Source: Prostheceraeus crozeri | Lineage: Eukaryota > Platyhelminthes > Polycladida > Euryleptidae | Length of the DNA: 64,000 nt | Direction: 5' to 3' | NCBI GenBank assembly: GCA_907163375.1 | Contig: CAJQUW010005234.1 | Location: 594,501-658,500 of the forward strand | Part shown: positions 39,191 through 48,657 of the stretch, piece after piece | Numbering within the stretch: the first letter of the stretch is position 1 | How the letters are laid out: each line of letters starts with the position of its first letter | The notes under the pieces: model-generated | Seen by the model: only the letters and a program-made list of their open reading frames with translations | What the model was told of the DNA's origin: nothing | Databases searched by the model: none | Translations under genes and position numbers: made by a program

Positions 39191-39299
39191 CCTTAAAAAG
39201 ACTGATGGGTGCGTTCCCTAGTAGACAGATTCGTCTCCTCGAAGTTCTATTAACTTTCGGATGCGATAAGACATACTACCGATTAAATTTCTGATGATC

Positions 39300-40030
39300 T
39301 GCTCATCAATCTGATTCCACTCCTACCTCACTAAAGATTCCAACTGATTCAAATCATTGCCAGGACAAATTCGTTGACGAACTCGCCGTTTCAAGATAGA
39401 CCAGACATGTTCGTTTGGATTCAAGACAAGAGTCATAAGACTTTGCTGGCCAGTGTAGGTTCGTATTCTATGGGTTTGCATTCCGTCCTGTCTATTATAC
39501 AGTTGAGTTGCCCTAGCACGATGGCATGGAGCATTCTCATCCATTAGAATCCAATCAGAGATGGATGACCTAAACTAAATGCTCAAGGATGAACATGTTC
39601 TTCGTGAACCCGAACGTAGCGTTCGGAGTTCATGTTTTCCTTTATAACATGAAGTGAACTGCGACCGTCAGTCTAAATGGCTCCCCAGATGAGAAATTTC
39701 CTGCAATCGTCCTGACTGCTAGATGTAAAAAACGATCAGGAATGTCTTGCCCAAATTTGTCGACGTCCGTCTTTGAATTTTGATCGGACAGCTGCCTCAT
39801 CCGACCAAACAACATGTGACCACTGACTGCGCCAGTGGCAACGTTCATTGACCACTGTAGCCTCAGTTTCTCGTGTCTCTCGAACAGATTCAGCTTCGAT
39901 GGTGTCTTACGACTGGAGTAGTTCAACTCCTTTAAGTTGTCTCCAAGCAGTTGTCCTGGAAAGAGTTGAACCTGCTGAAAGATCAGATGAAGAGGTGGAG
40001 GAATCTATCAGCCGCATAGTAAAGAAATCC
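39300..40030 (-). pseudogene. Tc1-like transposase, decayed
   Basis: The minus strand shows, in order, a helix-turn-helix remnant (SRTTAWRQLKGVELLQ), ERHEKLRLQWSMN, a DDE block near DGRRQIWAR, then MDENAPCHRARATQ (second Asp) and NPNEHVWSILKRRVRQR (third catalytic position, normally SPDLNPIEHVW). The blocks lie in several frames with stops between. Terminal inverted repeats were not found. Older and more decayed than the mariner copy. Confidence 0.85.
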
Positions 40031-40749
40031 ATCTGTGTGAGAAAATGTGTGACCAGTCAGCTATGCATGCGGGAGAGTGATCAGTCACACTTTCTGGTTA
40101 GCGATGAAAATGATAATTGAATTCCAAGCAAATTGCAAAAGATTGAAACATTATTCAGTCTACTGACTGCTATATTTAGAGTACAGTCATGAAATTTTCA
40201 CAGAAGCAATTTCAGAACAGGAGCTTTCTAAACATATAAAGTTTGTTGAATTTGGAGACGACTTTCTATACGTAATGAACGTCTACCCATTTAAATTCTT
40301 TATGAAACAATCAGTACCATGGCATTGAATATGCATGTTTAAAAATTCATGAAGTTAAGATCAGCATCTAATTATTAACTAGGATGCCCCAATAATTATG
40401 CTGTCTGGTGTGCAGATAAAAATCCATTGTATAGCGACGGCTTATAGTCTGGAAGCACATGACGCCACTGCATGATACATGTATTTCAAATCTTGAACGG
40501 AAGCCACAAATAGAAGAATTTTAGAGAAATACGAATCATCACCCATCAACACTGATACCTAATTTCAATGATCACATTGAACATAGATATATAAGCCAAG
40601 CAAATTCATCTTGTGAACTATTTCCGTTGCGGTTCGGTTTGCATGCAGCCACAAATTATTTCAGGAAATTAACTTCAATTGACTAAGCTAATGCGTTCGA
40701 GTATTAGAGTAGCTTTAACCATCATGAAATTTCTCTTCGAATCCAATGA
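40031..40749. other. Host intergenic DNA
   Basis: Nothing recognised. Confidence 0.5.
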
Positions 40750-40908
40750 AGCGTTGCCACCACTACTCCGTCATATAGGGGGCTTGGGCGGTGCTGACAC
40801 ACTCTGGAGCGCTGTGGTACTTTTTGTCCGGATGCCCTTCCTGTCTGGCTCGACCTCTAGATCAAAAGATCGCTAGGCTAAGCGATTAACCACTGTGCCA
40901 CGGAGACC
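40750..40908 (-). repeat. tRNA-derived SINE
   Basis: The minus strand begins GGTCTCCGTGGCACAGTGGT with a perfect A box (TGGCACAGTGG), followed by a B-box-like GAGGTCGAGCC. A central/3' part contains GGAAGGGCATCCGG, a module I know from SINEs that share RTE-type LINE tails. About 160 bp. No flanking duplication was established. Confidence 0.75.
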
Positions 40909-40919
40909 ACTCTACAGAT

Positions 40920-41717
40920 CAAACGGAAATGCATAGGTACACTCAGGGATGAAGTATTGCGCTGTGTCAATTAACACCCGTTCTCAAAAGAAATGAACCT
41001 TTGCATTATAAGAGACATTCCGTCAAAAGACAGGAATAGCAACCGATGTGATGACATGCTGCTCAGTTTTCATGCTAAGAGTGAACGTGAACTTGAAATC
41101 ATCGGCCAGCATTGAATCACAATTATATGGCAAGATTGGAAACCGATAGCAGCACCCTTGTTTACTCTTAGGAGTGCGAATCATGTCCTCATACTCCTTT
41201 ATTTATAATCTACTAGAAATTGGAAGTTGATGGCATTTGACTTTAATAAACGATGGATTTTGATCAGTTATCGAATGAAGACGTCTTGTGACAATTTTGG
41301 GAGCATTGGGACAGTTAGCAGCTCTGAATACAACTCAAATGGAGATTTTGAAAATACATGTGAATTACGGGTATCGTGTTGACGAATTACAGCAAATACT
41401 CATCCAAATGAATGAAGGCTGCCCAAATATTGTGAGGCGTGACAAGACAACCTGTCCATTCTTCTACTTGGAATCCACTATTTTCTGCATAAGATTGACA
41501 TTAAAACTGATAAAGCTATTTTGAGTAGTGTTTAAGGCATAATTTCCAGCATTCATATTATAATTACATGTACATAGATGGTAAAATCCAACAAAAGTGA
41601 TCCGTTTCTTGTCCAATCAAAACAATTCTCGAAAATTTTATTTCCTTTGAATTAGGGATGCGAAGTCGGAGTCGGAGTCCCAGAGTCCTATCATTTTTGC
41701 TGGATTCGGAGTCCTAT
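40920..41717. other. Host intergenic DNA; weak coding trace at 41252-41470
   Basis: MDFDQLSNEDVL at 41252 and, in another frame, LAALNTTQMEILKIHVNYG and QQILIQMNEGCPNIVRR look like a diverged exon or transposon ORF, with a stop after the first piece. Not identified. Confidence 0.35.
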
Positions 41718-42277
41718 CAAATGATAGGACTTCGGACTCCGGCCTATAACCAGACACATAATACAAACAAATTATTTATCCTCGTGCATAGCTGTCACTG
41801 TCTTGGTGTCACCTTTCTCCGTCAAACAAAAGTACAAAGACACTGCTGCATGTAAAGCTTGTAATAGTTGATGGAATGAACCGTGATAGTAAAAAAAGGA
41901 TTGTCTTTTCACTCGGTGATCTAGTAGAGAAGACAAGCCTTCCTACCTCGATCACACCTATGCACCAAAGGTCATATCAGAGACAAAAATGAAATGCTAG
42001 TTTGTCTGAGAACATTACCTCTCACCCTCACGTTAATCGTGTGTGATGTCTCCTCCAAAGCGCATATTAAAATCGAAAGTGTACTTATATTTTTTGAAGG
42101 ATGGGGGATTTTCCTGCCTGGTAGAGACTGGAGAAAAACCGTGCTCAGTACACATCAACAAGATGGGAGGAGCCGTGTCGCATGCATCCAACTTAAAGCT
42201 ACATTTGATAAACTTTCATTGAAAATGATTGATAAATGATATAGCAATGATCACTAAAGATAGGTTCTGGTAAACCC
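41718..42277. repeat. Dispersed ~555-bp repeat, copy 2
   Basis: Nearly identical to 2931-3487, same orientation, with the same open frame at 41994-42239. Preceded by GTCGGAGTCGGAGTCC and an inverted TATCAAATGATAGGA. Confidence 0.85.
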
Positions 42278-42480
42278 TGTGCGAATGGAAAGTCGGCCAA
42301 AGTCTGGGCCGTAGTCGGCGAACAATTTCGGCCCGAACGCGACGTGTCCGGACGCCCCTAAGTCGGCCCACGTTCGGCTGGTCGATTTCGGCCCGTAGCG
42401 TATTGACCGTATGTAGCGGGTCGATTTGTGGTGGCCGAATCCAGTCCGCGAGATTTGTCTTGGCTTGCCTTTACCTAACC
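42278..42480. repeat. GC-rich patch with recurrent TCGGCC words
   Basis: Abrupt rise in GC directly after the repeat. GTCGGCC and TTCGGCCCG recur several times. Probably another short repeat; class unknown. From 42481 to about 42950 the sequence returns to AT-rich without features. Confidence 0.5.
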
Positions 42481-42954
42481 ACATGTAATAAGCAATAACA
42501 ACTACTCAGATGATGAAACTTACCTAGATTGAGTCCACTGAAGGTCAGTTTTATAAACGTAGACATCGGGATTCAGGTTGATTGTACCTCAAACAAGTTT
42601 AAATCTTGAATACAATGGATAATATCAATCATATCCAGTGGCATTAAAAACTATCGTAGATGAGGTTCATTAGGATATTCTACTCCTAAATTTTGAAACC
42701 AACAAAAATACATTAGTCGAATTAAGATAGTAAAACGCAGACATATGTAAACAATGATGTAAAACATAAACCATGTAGAGCTCTATAACGACACATAATA
42801 GAGAAGTATGACACAGAGATGAGCATTAATTTATTGTAAGATGAAAGGTGATAATTAATCTAAACTACTTTTATATTTCATCCTTCTAATAATTTTCAAC
42901 AGCACGAGAGTAGTAAGTAAAACTCCACTTCTGGATAGCGCAAGATGGCCGCCG

Positions 42955-43200
42955 TCGCTGACGTCCCCCCCCTTCCTGTCCGTCGTGTCGGTCGTGGTGT
43001 GGCGTCGTGTTGCTTCGAGTCTGACGTCCCCCCCCCCTCCTATCCGTCGAGTCGGTCGTGGTGTGCCGCAGTGTTGCTTCGAGTCTGACGTCCCCCCCTC
43101 TGGCCGGCCGTCGTAGCGCGCGGTGATGTGCTGTCCAGGTTGGCGTGGTGTGCCGGCCAGGTTGGCGTGATGTGCCGGCCAGGTTGGGAGGGTGGACTGT
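42955..43200. repeat. GC-rich tandem repeats (about 64-bp and 21-bp units)
   Basis: GACGTCCCCCC starts at 42960, 43023 and 43087 (about 64-bp period, with GTCGGTCGTGGTGTG and TTGCTTCGAGTCT inside). It is followed by about three 21-bp units with GTGCCGGCCAGGTTGGC. Open frames here are low-complexity and not believed. Confidence 0.8.
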
Positions 43201-43203
43201 CGT

Positions 43204-44210
43204 AGCTCACCTGAAAAAATCCTAATTGTCAGAGTGGCTTTGTATGGGTAAAATTTTGAAAATTTTCCAAAGTGTGTCATTTCGACCTGGGACCTTCACC
43301 AAAACATTTTTCATCAAATTTCACTGACCCCCCCCCCCCGACAGCAATCTTCTAACTTTGGTTCTAGTGGACGGATTTTGTCTTACAGCTACTCGTTTGA
43401 AAGTAGAGAAAAAACTGCTCGACGACATTTTTGCCGCGAGTCAATCGGACCAGCCGTTCAAACGTTAGAGCTGTTACAAGATTTTAGGTCGGAGCTCACC
43501 TGAAAAAATCCTAAGTGTCAGAGTGGCTTTGTATGGGTAAAATTTTGAAAATTTTCCAAAGTGTGGCATTTCGACCTGGGACCTTCACCAAAACATTTTT
43601 CATCAAATTTCACTGACCCCCCCCTCGGGAGAGCTAGCTTCGATCTTGGCTTCCAGTGAACGGATTTTGTCGTGCAATAGCTCGTTTGAAAGCTAAGAGT
43701 GAGACAAATTCACTGAAAGAAACGGCTTGTTCATATCTGTCTTCGTCTAGATGTGAGACACCATTTAAGATTTGGGAGATTGGCGAAAAAACGACAGAGT
43801 TAGAATTTTGGTCGTTTTGGGCTGTAGCGCCAAAACGAACCATCGGATGGGAAAACGGACGCCAGATTCGGATTCAGCGTGAAATTCTGCATCGGTATGG
43901 TGAGTTTCAAGTCAATCGGAGAGAAAAAGTTTCGCTGACGTCCCCCCCGGCACCGATCTTCCAACTTTGGTTCTAGAGATCGTAGAAAGTCGTGCAATAG
44001 CTCGTTTGAAAGCTAAGACTGAGACAAATTCAGTGAAAGAAACGGCTTGTTCATATCTGTCTTCGTTTAGATGTGAGATGCCATTTAAGATTTTGGGAGA
44101 TTGACGAAAAACGACAGAGTTAGAATTTCCCAAGAAACAGCTCCAGCGGGCGAATGAAGGCTCGGATTGGTAAACGGAGGCCAGATTTGGAATCAGCTTG
44201 ATGTTATTGT
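43204..44210. repeat. Degenerate ~290-320 bp tandem array next to Polinton 2
   Basis: AGCTCACCTGAAAAAATCC starts at 43204 and 43493 (289-bp period). CGTGCAATAGCTCGTTTGAAAG starts at 43671 and 43991 (320-bp period), with a long shared block ending in CGACAGAGTTAGAATTT. All units share CTTTGGTTCTAG, GACGGATTTTGT and CTCGTTTGAAAG words and C-runs. It may be the subterminal repeat region of the left end of Polinton 2 (compare the repeats in Polinton 1 arms), but no matching right arm is in the window. Confidence 0.8.
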
Positions 44211-44231
44211 CCAATGAGAATCAAGCATTTC

Positions 44232-44240
44232 TATATAAAT
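44232..44240 (+). promoter_or_regulatory. TATA box for the first genes of Polinton 2
   Basis: TATATAAAT, about 100 bp upstream of the ATG at 44340. A clean TATA box in the only long non-coding leader of the left gene block. Confidence 0.65.
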
Positions 44241-44339
44241 AGCGAGCCTTCCACAGTGAGAATCATTCCATCGTTGAATCGCACGAGTGACGGACGCACA
44301 TTTTCTCTCTCTAGTTCCCTATTCTATTACCCAACTAAA

Positions 44340-45114
44340 ATGGTAAGTCGCTACTTTCCTCCCTCCCCTCCCTTGAACGTAAACTTAATACAATCTTTTT
44401 CATTTTCAGGCATCTACTCCATCTGCTGCACTAGTAAGACAAAATGGTGGTCAAACGTTACAAGGTTCGCTACGATCAGATCATCTACAACTGAGGCCAG
44501 TGGAAGAAACAACCAAGGTACATAATCCTACACCGCTACAGCGTAAATTTAAACAAGTCTTGCGTTATGACGATCATAGCGTAGTACTCCAAACGGGAAT
44601 GCTCCCTTCCACGGATGTCAAGATAATGCACAATCAGTATGGGGACTACATACTGATCCCCGTGAGTCCGTACATTCGCCGCCAACTTGATATTATTGAG
44701 GAGTACGTGACATTAAATATGGACATTCCTACTCCTCTTGCTTAAGAGTGGAAGGCGAGAGATGACAAGGATACTCCCTATAGAAAGATTTGGGATGGTA
44801 ATCAAATTTGCCTACCGGTATTACATTGGTGCACTTACTATAAGAAGGAGGGAGATCATTCAACACCCATCACATGCGACGAGCTCGGAGAAGGTACTTG
44901 GGATATCCTTTTCAAAGTGAATGGGCTATATTATGGTCGGCACAAGGATAATAAAATAGCCTCTCTCTCCATGCATATGGAATCCATCCTATATATTCCA
45001 AAACCACCCAACGTGGATGACATAATTGATCAAATCCTTAACAGCAGTGGTACGAAGCGCAAGTCGGAGAAGAATGCTGCATCAAAACGCAAATCAAAGA
45101 AGGAGAATTACTAG
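44340..45114 (+). pseudogene. Spliced unassigned gene of Polinton 2
   Basis: The ATG at 44340-44342 is followed at once by a donor (GTAAGT, 44343-44348). A pyrimidine-rich acceptor TTTTTCATTTTCAG ends at 44409 and opens a long frame (first residues ASTPSAALVRQNGGQ). Later blocks include DYILIPVSPYIRRQLD, WKARDDKDTPYRKIWDG and ILYIPKPPNVDDI, with a Lys/Ser-rich, NLS-like tail (KRKSEKNAASKRKSKK). About one interruption. No known domain; it may be a nuclear or DNA-binding protein by its tail. Confidence 0.55.
44343..44409 (+). other. Candidate 67-bp intron after an ATG-only coding exon
   Basis: Donor GTAAGT at 44343, acceptor CAG at 44407-44409, with a polypyrimidine tract. The coding part of exon 1 is just the ATG. 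A second acceptor (CGTTTTAG, AG at 45307-45308) has the same phase and would add the same initiator to the exonuclease-like gene. Confidence 0.6.
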
Positions 45115-45274
45115 TCCTTTCCTAACTCTACCCTATGACAATTCGCTTATGTGCTTTGAGTGTCGTAGACGTGGTCTTATTAGATACATTTTACTTCTTC
45201 GTTGCCATCATATCATTTGTGTATTTTGTCGTGAAAAGCATCGATGTAATTCTTCATTTTGTAATATGTTATAG
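45074..45274 (+). CDS. Small RING-like zinc-binding protein (66 aa)
   Basis: From the ATG at 45074: a basic leader, then MCFECRRRG, RCHHIICVFC and CNSSFC. The spacing Cys-x2-Cys, Cys-x-His-x2-Cys-x2-Cys, Cys-x3-Cys is close to a RING finger, with the last pair one residue wide. It overlaps the end of the preceding gene in another frame. RING proteins act as ubiquitin ligases; in a virus-like element that would suggest host-factor control (inference). The start is uncertain. Confidence 0.5.
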   Translation: MLHQNANQRRRITSPFLTLPYDNSLMCFECRRRGLIRYILLLRCHHIICVFCREKHRCNSSFCNML

Positions 45275-45326
45275 AACGTTTCCTTAGATGTGTAAATTTC
45301 CGTTTTAGGCTTCTATCATCATTTTT

Positions 45327-45857
45327 ATGGATTGTGAGGGTGAACCTGTACAGGAGCTCAGTGCTATTGCTATGAACAATTGGACATATCAGATTGTCAG
45401 TGTCTATCATCAACATGCCAACTTCAATCCCAATGTTGATCAATGGGCGAGAAAACACATTCATGGACTTAATCTGAAATATTTGCAAGACTATGGCTTT
45501 TCTTGTGACAGTTCTCTTCTTATTGACTTTAAACGATGGTTAGCTGCTTTCAATGTTATACGCATCTTTTGTAATAATCCTGGTAAGGAGAGGAAAGTAT
45601 TTCCCAATCTAATCATTGATGATATTTTGCTCCCGCCTTGGGATAGTAGAGTGAATCAACACTACCATGAAGTCACGAAACGTTTTAAGGATTTGTCTGT
45701 TCCTATTTTGTCTGTTCGTTGTAGTAGCTACGTTCATAACCAATGCTTCTTTCCTCCTTACCTCAACACTGCCAAAGTCCTGTATGGTTATCATTGCTCG
45801 CTGTATGATAGTTACCAGCTGTATCTATTTTATCTGTTTCAAACCATTGATTTATAA
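45327..45857 (+). CDS. DEDDh 3'-5' exonuclease-like protein (176 aa)
   Basis: The first motif is MDCEG (Asp2-x-Glu4). The last is GYHCSLYDS with His156-x4-Asp161, the ExoIII-epsilon form that defines DEDDh enzymes. Between lie KHIHGLNLKYL, FKRWLAAFN and CNNPGKE, in the order expected of the family; which Asp is the middle metal ligand is uncertain. Coding sequence reaches 18 bases further up to a splice acceptor at 45307-45308 (residues ASIIIF), so the protein may start in the upstream ATG exon. Possible roles are proofreading, DNA end trimming or degradation of host nucleic acid. An AATAAA follows near 45880. Confidence 0.65.
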   Translation: MDCEGEPVQELSAIAMNNWTYQIVSVYHQHANFNPNVDQWARKHIHGLNLKYLQDYGFSCDSSLLIDFKRWLAAFNVIRIFCNNPGKERKVFPNLIIDDILLPPWDSRVNQHYHEVTKRFKDLSVPILSVRCSSYVHNQCFFPPYLNTAKVLYGYHCSLYDSYQLYLFYLFQTIDL

Positions 45858-45944
45858 TGCATGCTTGTTACTATTATTCAATAAATGTTACTATGAGAAG
45901 AGTTGTTGTTTTCATGCAATGGATGGGTTAGATAAAGGGCGATC

Positions 45945-46148
45945 ATGTCTTTCTCAAACGACTGCGGAACATTACATTTTCATAGGCAAAGTTTAAAAGG
46001 AGCTGTTCAAGATTATGTGATAAATTTTCATAAAGATGAGACCGACATCGAAGCAGTGGTCGATGATGCTAGCACTCTATTTCTAGAGTTAATGAATACA
46101 TTCTCTGATAGCATTGTCATGGCGCGATTAGTTGCGAAAATAAATTAA
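45945..46148 (+). CDS. Small acidic protein, unassigned (67 aa)
   Basis: MSFSNDCGTLHFHRQ to a TAA at 46146-46148. Predicted mostly helical, with no known domain. AATAAA at 46139-46144 overlaps the 3' end, as in other genes of this element. Confidence 0.45.
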   Translation: MSFSNDCGTLHFHRQSLKGAVQDYVINFHKDETDIEAVVDDASTLFLELMNTFSDSIVMARLVAKIN

Positions 46149-46209
46149 GTTTAGTCATTTTGGAAAGGAAGAGGTGGAAAGTCGCTCTTTCCATTTTGCT
46201 TCTTATTCA

Positions 46210-46359
46210 ATGGAAGTGGTAGATCACCCCGAAGAATTTTTTAAAAGACATATGATAAAAATTGCTGAACGTCTTAACGCATTTAACCATCATGGCAGCA
46301 GTCTAGTGATTGAAGCGATTTCAGATATTCACATTCAACTTTCCATAAAGAAAAATTGA
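46210..46359 (+). CDS. Small protein, unassigned (49 aa)
   Basis: MEVVDHPEEFFKRHMI from the ATG at 46210; helical, no known domain. Placed between two small genes in the same direction. Reality as a gene is uncertain. Confidence 0.35.
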   Translation: MEVVDHPEEFFKRHMIKIAERLNAFNHHGSSLVIEAISDIHIQLSIKKN

Positions 46360-46361
46360 AA

Positions 46362-46685
46362 ATGCAGTGGTACTTGATTGTAGCACAACTGGTTTTCGAG
46401 CTATGTCTGCTCACTCTCGAAGTATATTCCTTCTGTACATGCGTCTATTATTTAGAAAAGGCTAGCAAATTCATATCTTCAAAAAGACTTGCTATAGACA
46501 TCAGTAACGGTGAAACTATGTGTTGTGATGTATGTAAGCGAAAGGATGGCAATGAAAAGCGCATCTTCAAGAGATGTAAGCACGCTTTTTGTCAACGCTG
46601 TTTCATACGTAATTGCATTCAACTTTGCAAATGTAACCACTGTGACATTGCTCATTTCGAGTGTCACTTATGTCGCAATAGTTAG
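46362..46685 (+). CDS. Membrane-anchored RING-type protein (107 aa)
   Basis: A hydrophobic N-terminal segment (MQWYLIVAQLVFELCLL, residues 1-27) looks like a signal anchor. The C-terminal half has MCCDVCKRK, RCKHAFCQRC, CKCNHC and ECHLC. These fit a RING or RING-variant finger (Cys-x2-Cys ... Cys-x-His-x2-Cys-x2-Cys ... Cys-x2-Cys, with extra cysteines). The topology resembles viral membrane RING ligases that remove host surface proteins, but that is inference. Start chosen at the first ATG (46362). Confidence 0.6.
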   Translation: MQWYLIVAQLVFELCLLTLEVYSFCTCVYYLEKASKFISSKRLAIDISNGETMCCDVCKRKDGNEKRIFKRCKHAFCQRCFIRNCIQLCKCNHCDIAHFECHLCRNS

Positions 46686-46736
46686 TACCTATGCAAATGT
46701 GGTAAAGATAGGTTTTAGCAAAGACTAACACGGAAA

Positions 46737-47102
46737 ATGGCGAAACGTAAAATGACGAAACGTAAAAGTCAAAAGTCTTCAAAGTTTTCTTCAGCCATTC
46801 AAGCTCTCCGACGAATGAAAGCAAATCAGCGATACAATGCTATACGACATGCCAACGATAAATTCATTCGTGAAATTATTTCTCATGTCAGAAAGTTGAG
46901 GACGAAGACATTAGCGCCAAAACAACGAAAGTTACTTAAGCGATATGCCACAAAATTGCGTTTCATCTCCAATCCTAAAGTCACCCTTCAAAGAAAGAGG
47001 AAAACTCTAACACAAAAGGGCGGTTTCCTTTCAGCAATACTTCCAATGTTAGCTCCTGTCGTGGGTAACCTATTGGGTAATATCTTTGGCTCTAAGCGTT
47101 AA
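46737..47102 (+). CDS. Basic core / membrane-active protein (121 aa)
   Basis: Very Lys/Arg-rich over residues 1-95 (MAKRKMTKRKSQKSSK, KQRKLLKRYATK), then KGGFLSAILPMLAPVVGNLL, a Gly-start hydrophobic amphipathic helix. This pairing is typical of small Polinton/adintovirus virion proteins compared with adenovirus core polypeptides. Probably binds genome DNA and the membrane or capsid interior. It ends just before the ATPase gene. Confidence 0.65.
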   Translation: MAKRKMTKRKSQKSSKFSSAIQALRRMKANQRYNAIRHANDKFIREIISHVRKLRTKTLAPKQRKLLKRYATKLRFISNPKVTLQRKRKTLTQKGGFLSAILPMLAPVVGNLLGNIFGSKR

Positions 47103-47133
47103 TTATGCAAATGTTGAATCTCAAAGTATTAAA

Positions 47134-47751
47134 ATGGATTTCAGACTTCAATGTGATAAAGTTCTGACTGTATCAGGTCCATCTCATGCAGGTAAAACTG
47201 TTTTCACGCTGAATTTATTGGATAAAAGAAGGGAGTTGTTTAAGGAACCTATCAATCGAGTGATTTGGTGTTATGGTATTTATCAACCGTCGCTGTTTCA
47301 GGAATTGCAAAGTCGCAACTTTATTCGACATGAAGGAATTATTGCAGTTGATAAACTTCAGTCTAATGATGTTGTTGTATTGGATGATTTATTAAAAGAA
47401 AGTAAGAATTCAAAAGATGTTACAGATATGTTCACTCGCGCAGCACATCATAAAAGGTGCTTTATCATCTATATCACACAAAATTTGTTTCCTGATGGAA
47501 AAAAAGCTCGTACACGAAACCTGAATACACACTATTATGCTATTTTCAAGAATCCGCGAGATAAAAGTCAATTTGAAATTTTAGCGCGACAAGTTGCACC
47601 CAGAGGATCAAAAGCCTTAATTGAAATTCTTCAAGCAGCTACTGAAAAACCATACGGTTACTTATTCATTGACTTTACGCAAGAGTGTCCGGAAGAATTT
47701 AGATTTCGAAGTGATATTTTGAAAACTCCCATGATTATCTACAAACTATGA
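47134..47751 (+). CDS. A32/FtsK-type genome-packaging ATPase (205 aa)
   Basis: Walker A GPSHAGKT at residues 15-22; Walker B DVVVLDDLL near 79-87; then FTRAAHHKRCFIIYITQNLF, the usual sensor region of Polinton and giant-virus packaging ATPases. The ATG at 47134 fits the family, whose P-loop lies close to the N-terminus. Its stop overlaps the next ATG (ATGA at 47748-47751). Intact. Confidence 0.92.
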   Translation: MDFRLQCDKVLTVSGPSHAGKTVFTLNLLDKRRELFKEPINRVIWCYGIYQPSLFQELQSRNFIRHEGIIAVDKLQSNDVVVLDDLLKESKNSKDVTDMFTRAAHHKRCFIIYITQNLFPDGKKARTRNLNTHYYAIFKNPRDKSQFEILARQVAPRGSKALIEILQAATEKPYGYLFIDFTQECPEEFRFRSDILKTPMIIYKL

Positions 47752-48440
47752 GTTCTTATTCTCGCATGATTGTTATTCCTCAGGATGAATATGTACAATT
47801 GACTGCCATGCAGCAAGTAAAGCAACCTCTTGCAAATCAAATGTATAGGAAAGAAATAGATTATCAGCAAAATGTTCACATCAAAGATCCACATCGTGCT
47901 GTATTATTACAATCGGAAACTGTTGAGCAATTGAAAAACTTGAAGAATAAGATGCGTGACTCTGTATCGACTGCTACACCTTTAGCATCTCGCGCACATG
48001 CCATATCTCTTTTCAACAGTATTGAACCCCATCTCAATGTAAATGATAGAGGAGAAATCATTACAGATGAAAATAAAGTGATTGATGCTTCACGTTATGA
48101 AGACTTGATTCAGTATGCGACACGTAGAAAGCGCCGTCAGGGCTATGTTCCACCTGGTTGGTCATACTTTCTTAAACTATTGAAAAAGCATAATGTGCCA
48201 AAATTTGCTTTGAATAATGAGACATTGAAAGAACTTGATTCAACAGTGGCTACTGCTCCAATGCTTCAGGCGATGAAAATGCCAACAAATTGGTTTAAGA
48301 CGTCACCTGCTACATCCCCTCCCACATTCACTAAGCAAACAAGAGGAAGAACTCGACGTAGATCTACATCACCACTAAAACTAGTAAAAGGAAAACGTAA
48401 AACAGCTCCTACCAAGAAATACATGTTCTCAGACTATTAA
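47748..48440 (+). CDS. Conserved Polinton protein, unknown role (230 aa)
   Basis: MSSYSRMIVIPQDEY start; HIKDPHRAVLLQSE and SLFNSIEPHLNVNDRGEII follow, then a basic C-terminal tail (RGRTRRRSTSPLK, KGKRKTAPTKK). It lies between ATPase and integrase, as do uncharacterised conserved genes in other Polintons. Position and size suggest it corresponds to 29777-30520 of Polinton 1. Overlaps the ATPase by four bases. Confidence 0.65.
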   Translation: MSSYSRMIVIPQDEYVQLTAMQQVKQPLANQMYRKEIDYQQNVHIKDPHRAVLLQSETVEQLKNLKNKMRDSVSTATPLASRAHAISLFNSIEPHLNVNDRGEIITDENKVIDASRYEDLIQYATRRKRRQGYVPPGWSYFLKLLKKHNVPKFALNNETLKELDSTVATAPMLQAMKMPTNWFKTSPATSPPTFTKQTRGRTRRRSTSPLKLVKGKRKTAPTKKYMFSDY

Positions 48441-48441
48441 T

Positions 48442-48657
48442 ATGAAGCAGATGTGTTGCTTGCCATGTAATGAGCCGCCAGAGGTGAATGTCGTTGTCAC
48501 TTGCACTTGCTGCGCCAGCTCTCACAATGAAACCCCTAAGCAATGTGAACACGATCGCAAAACCGCTAAAGCTAAATGCTGCAGTTGTTGTAAATGTAGA
48601 AAGGCAAGAAAACAAAAAGATGAGAAGGAGGAAAAAGAGTCAGTCGTCATCGGCTGA
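48442..48657 (+). CDS. Cysteine-rich small protein (71 aa), overlapping the integrase start
   Basis: MKQMCCLPCNEPPEVN with 12 cysteines, several in CC or CxC pairs (TCTCC, KCCSCCKC), and a charged tail. The ATG comes one base after the previous stop. It overlaps the first codons of the integrase in another frame. It may be a metal-binding or disulfide-rich accessory protein, or an accidental frame. Confidence 0.4.
   Translation: MKQMCCLPCNEPPEVNVVVTCTCCASSHNETPKQCEHDRKTAKAKCCSCCKCRKARKQKDEKEEKESVVIG

Noticed and set aside
42855-43280. Minus-strand 141-residue frame
   Set aside because: It covers the GC-rich tandem repeats and has no protein-like sequence.
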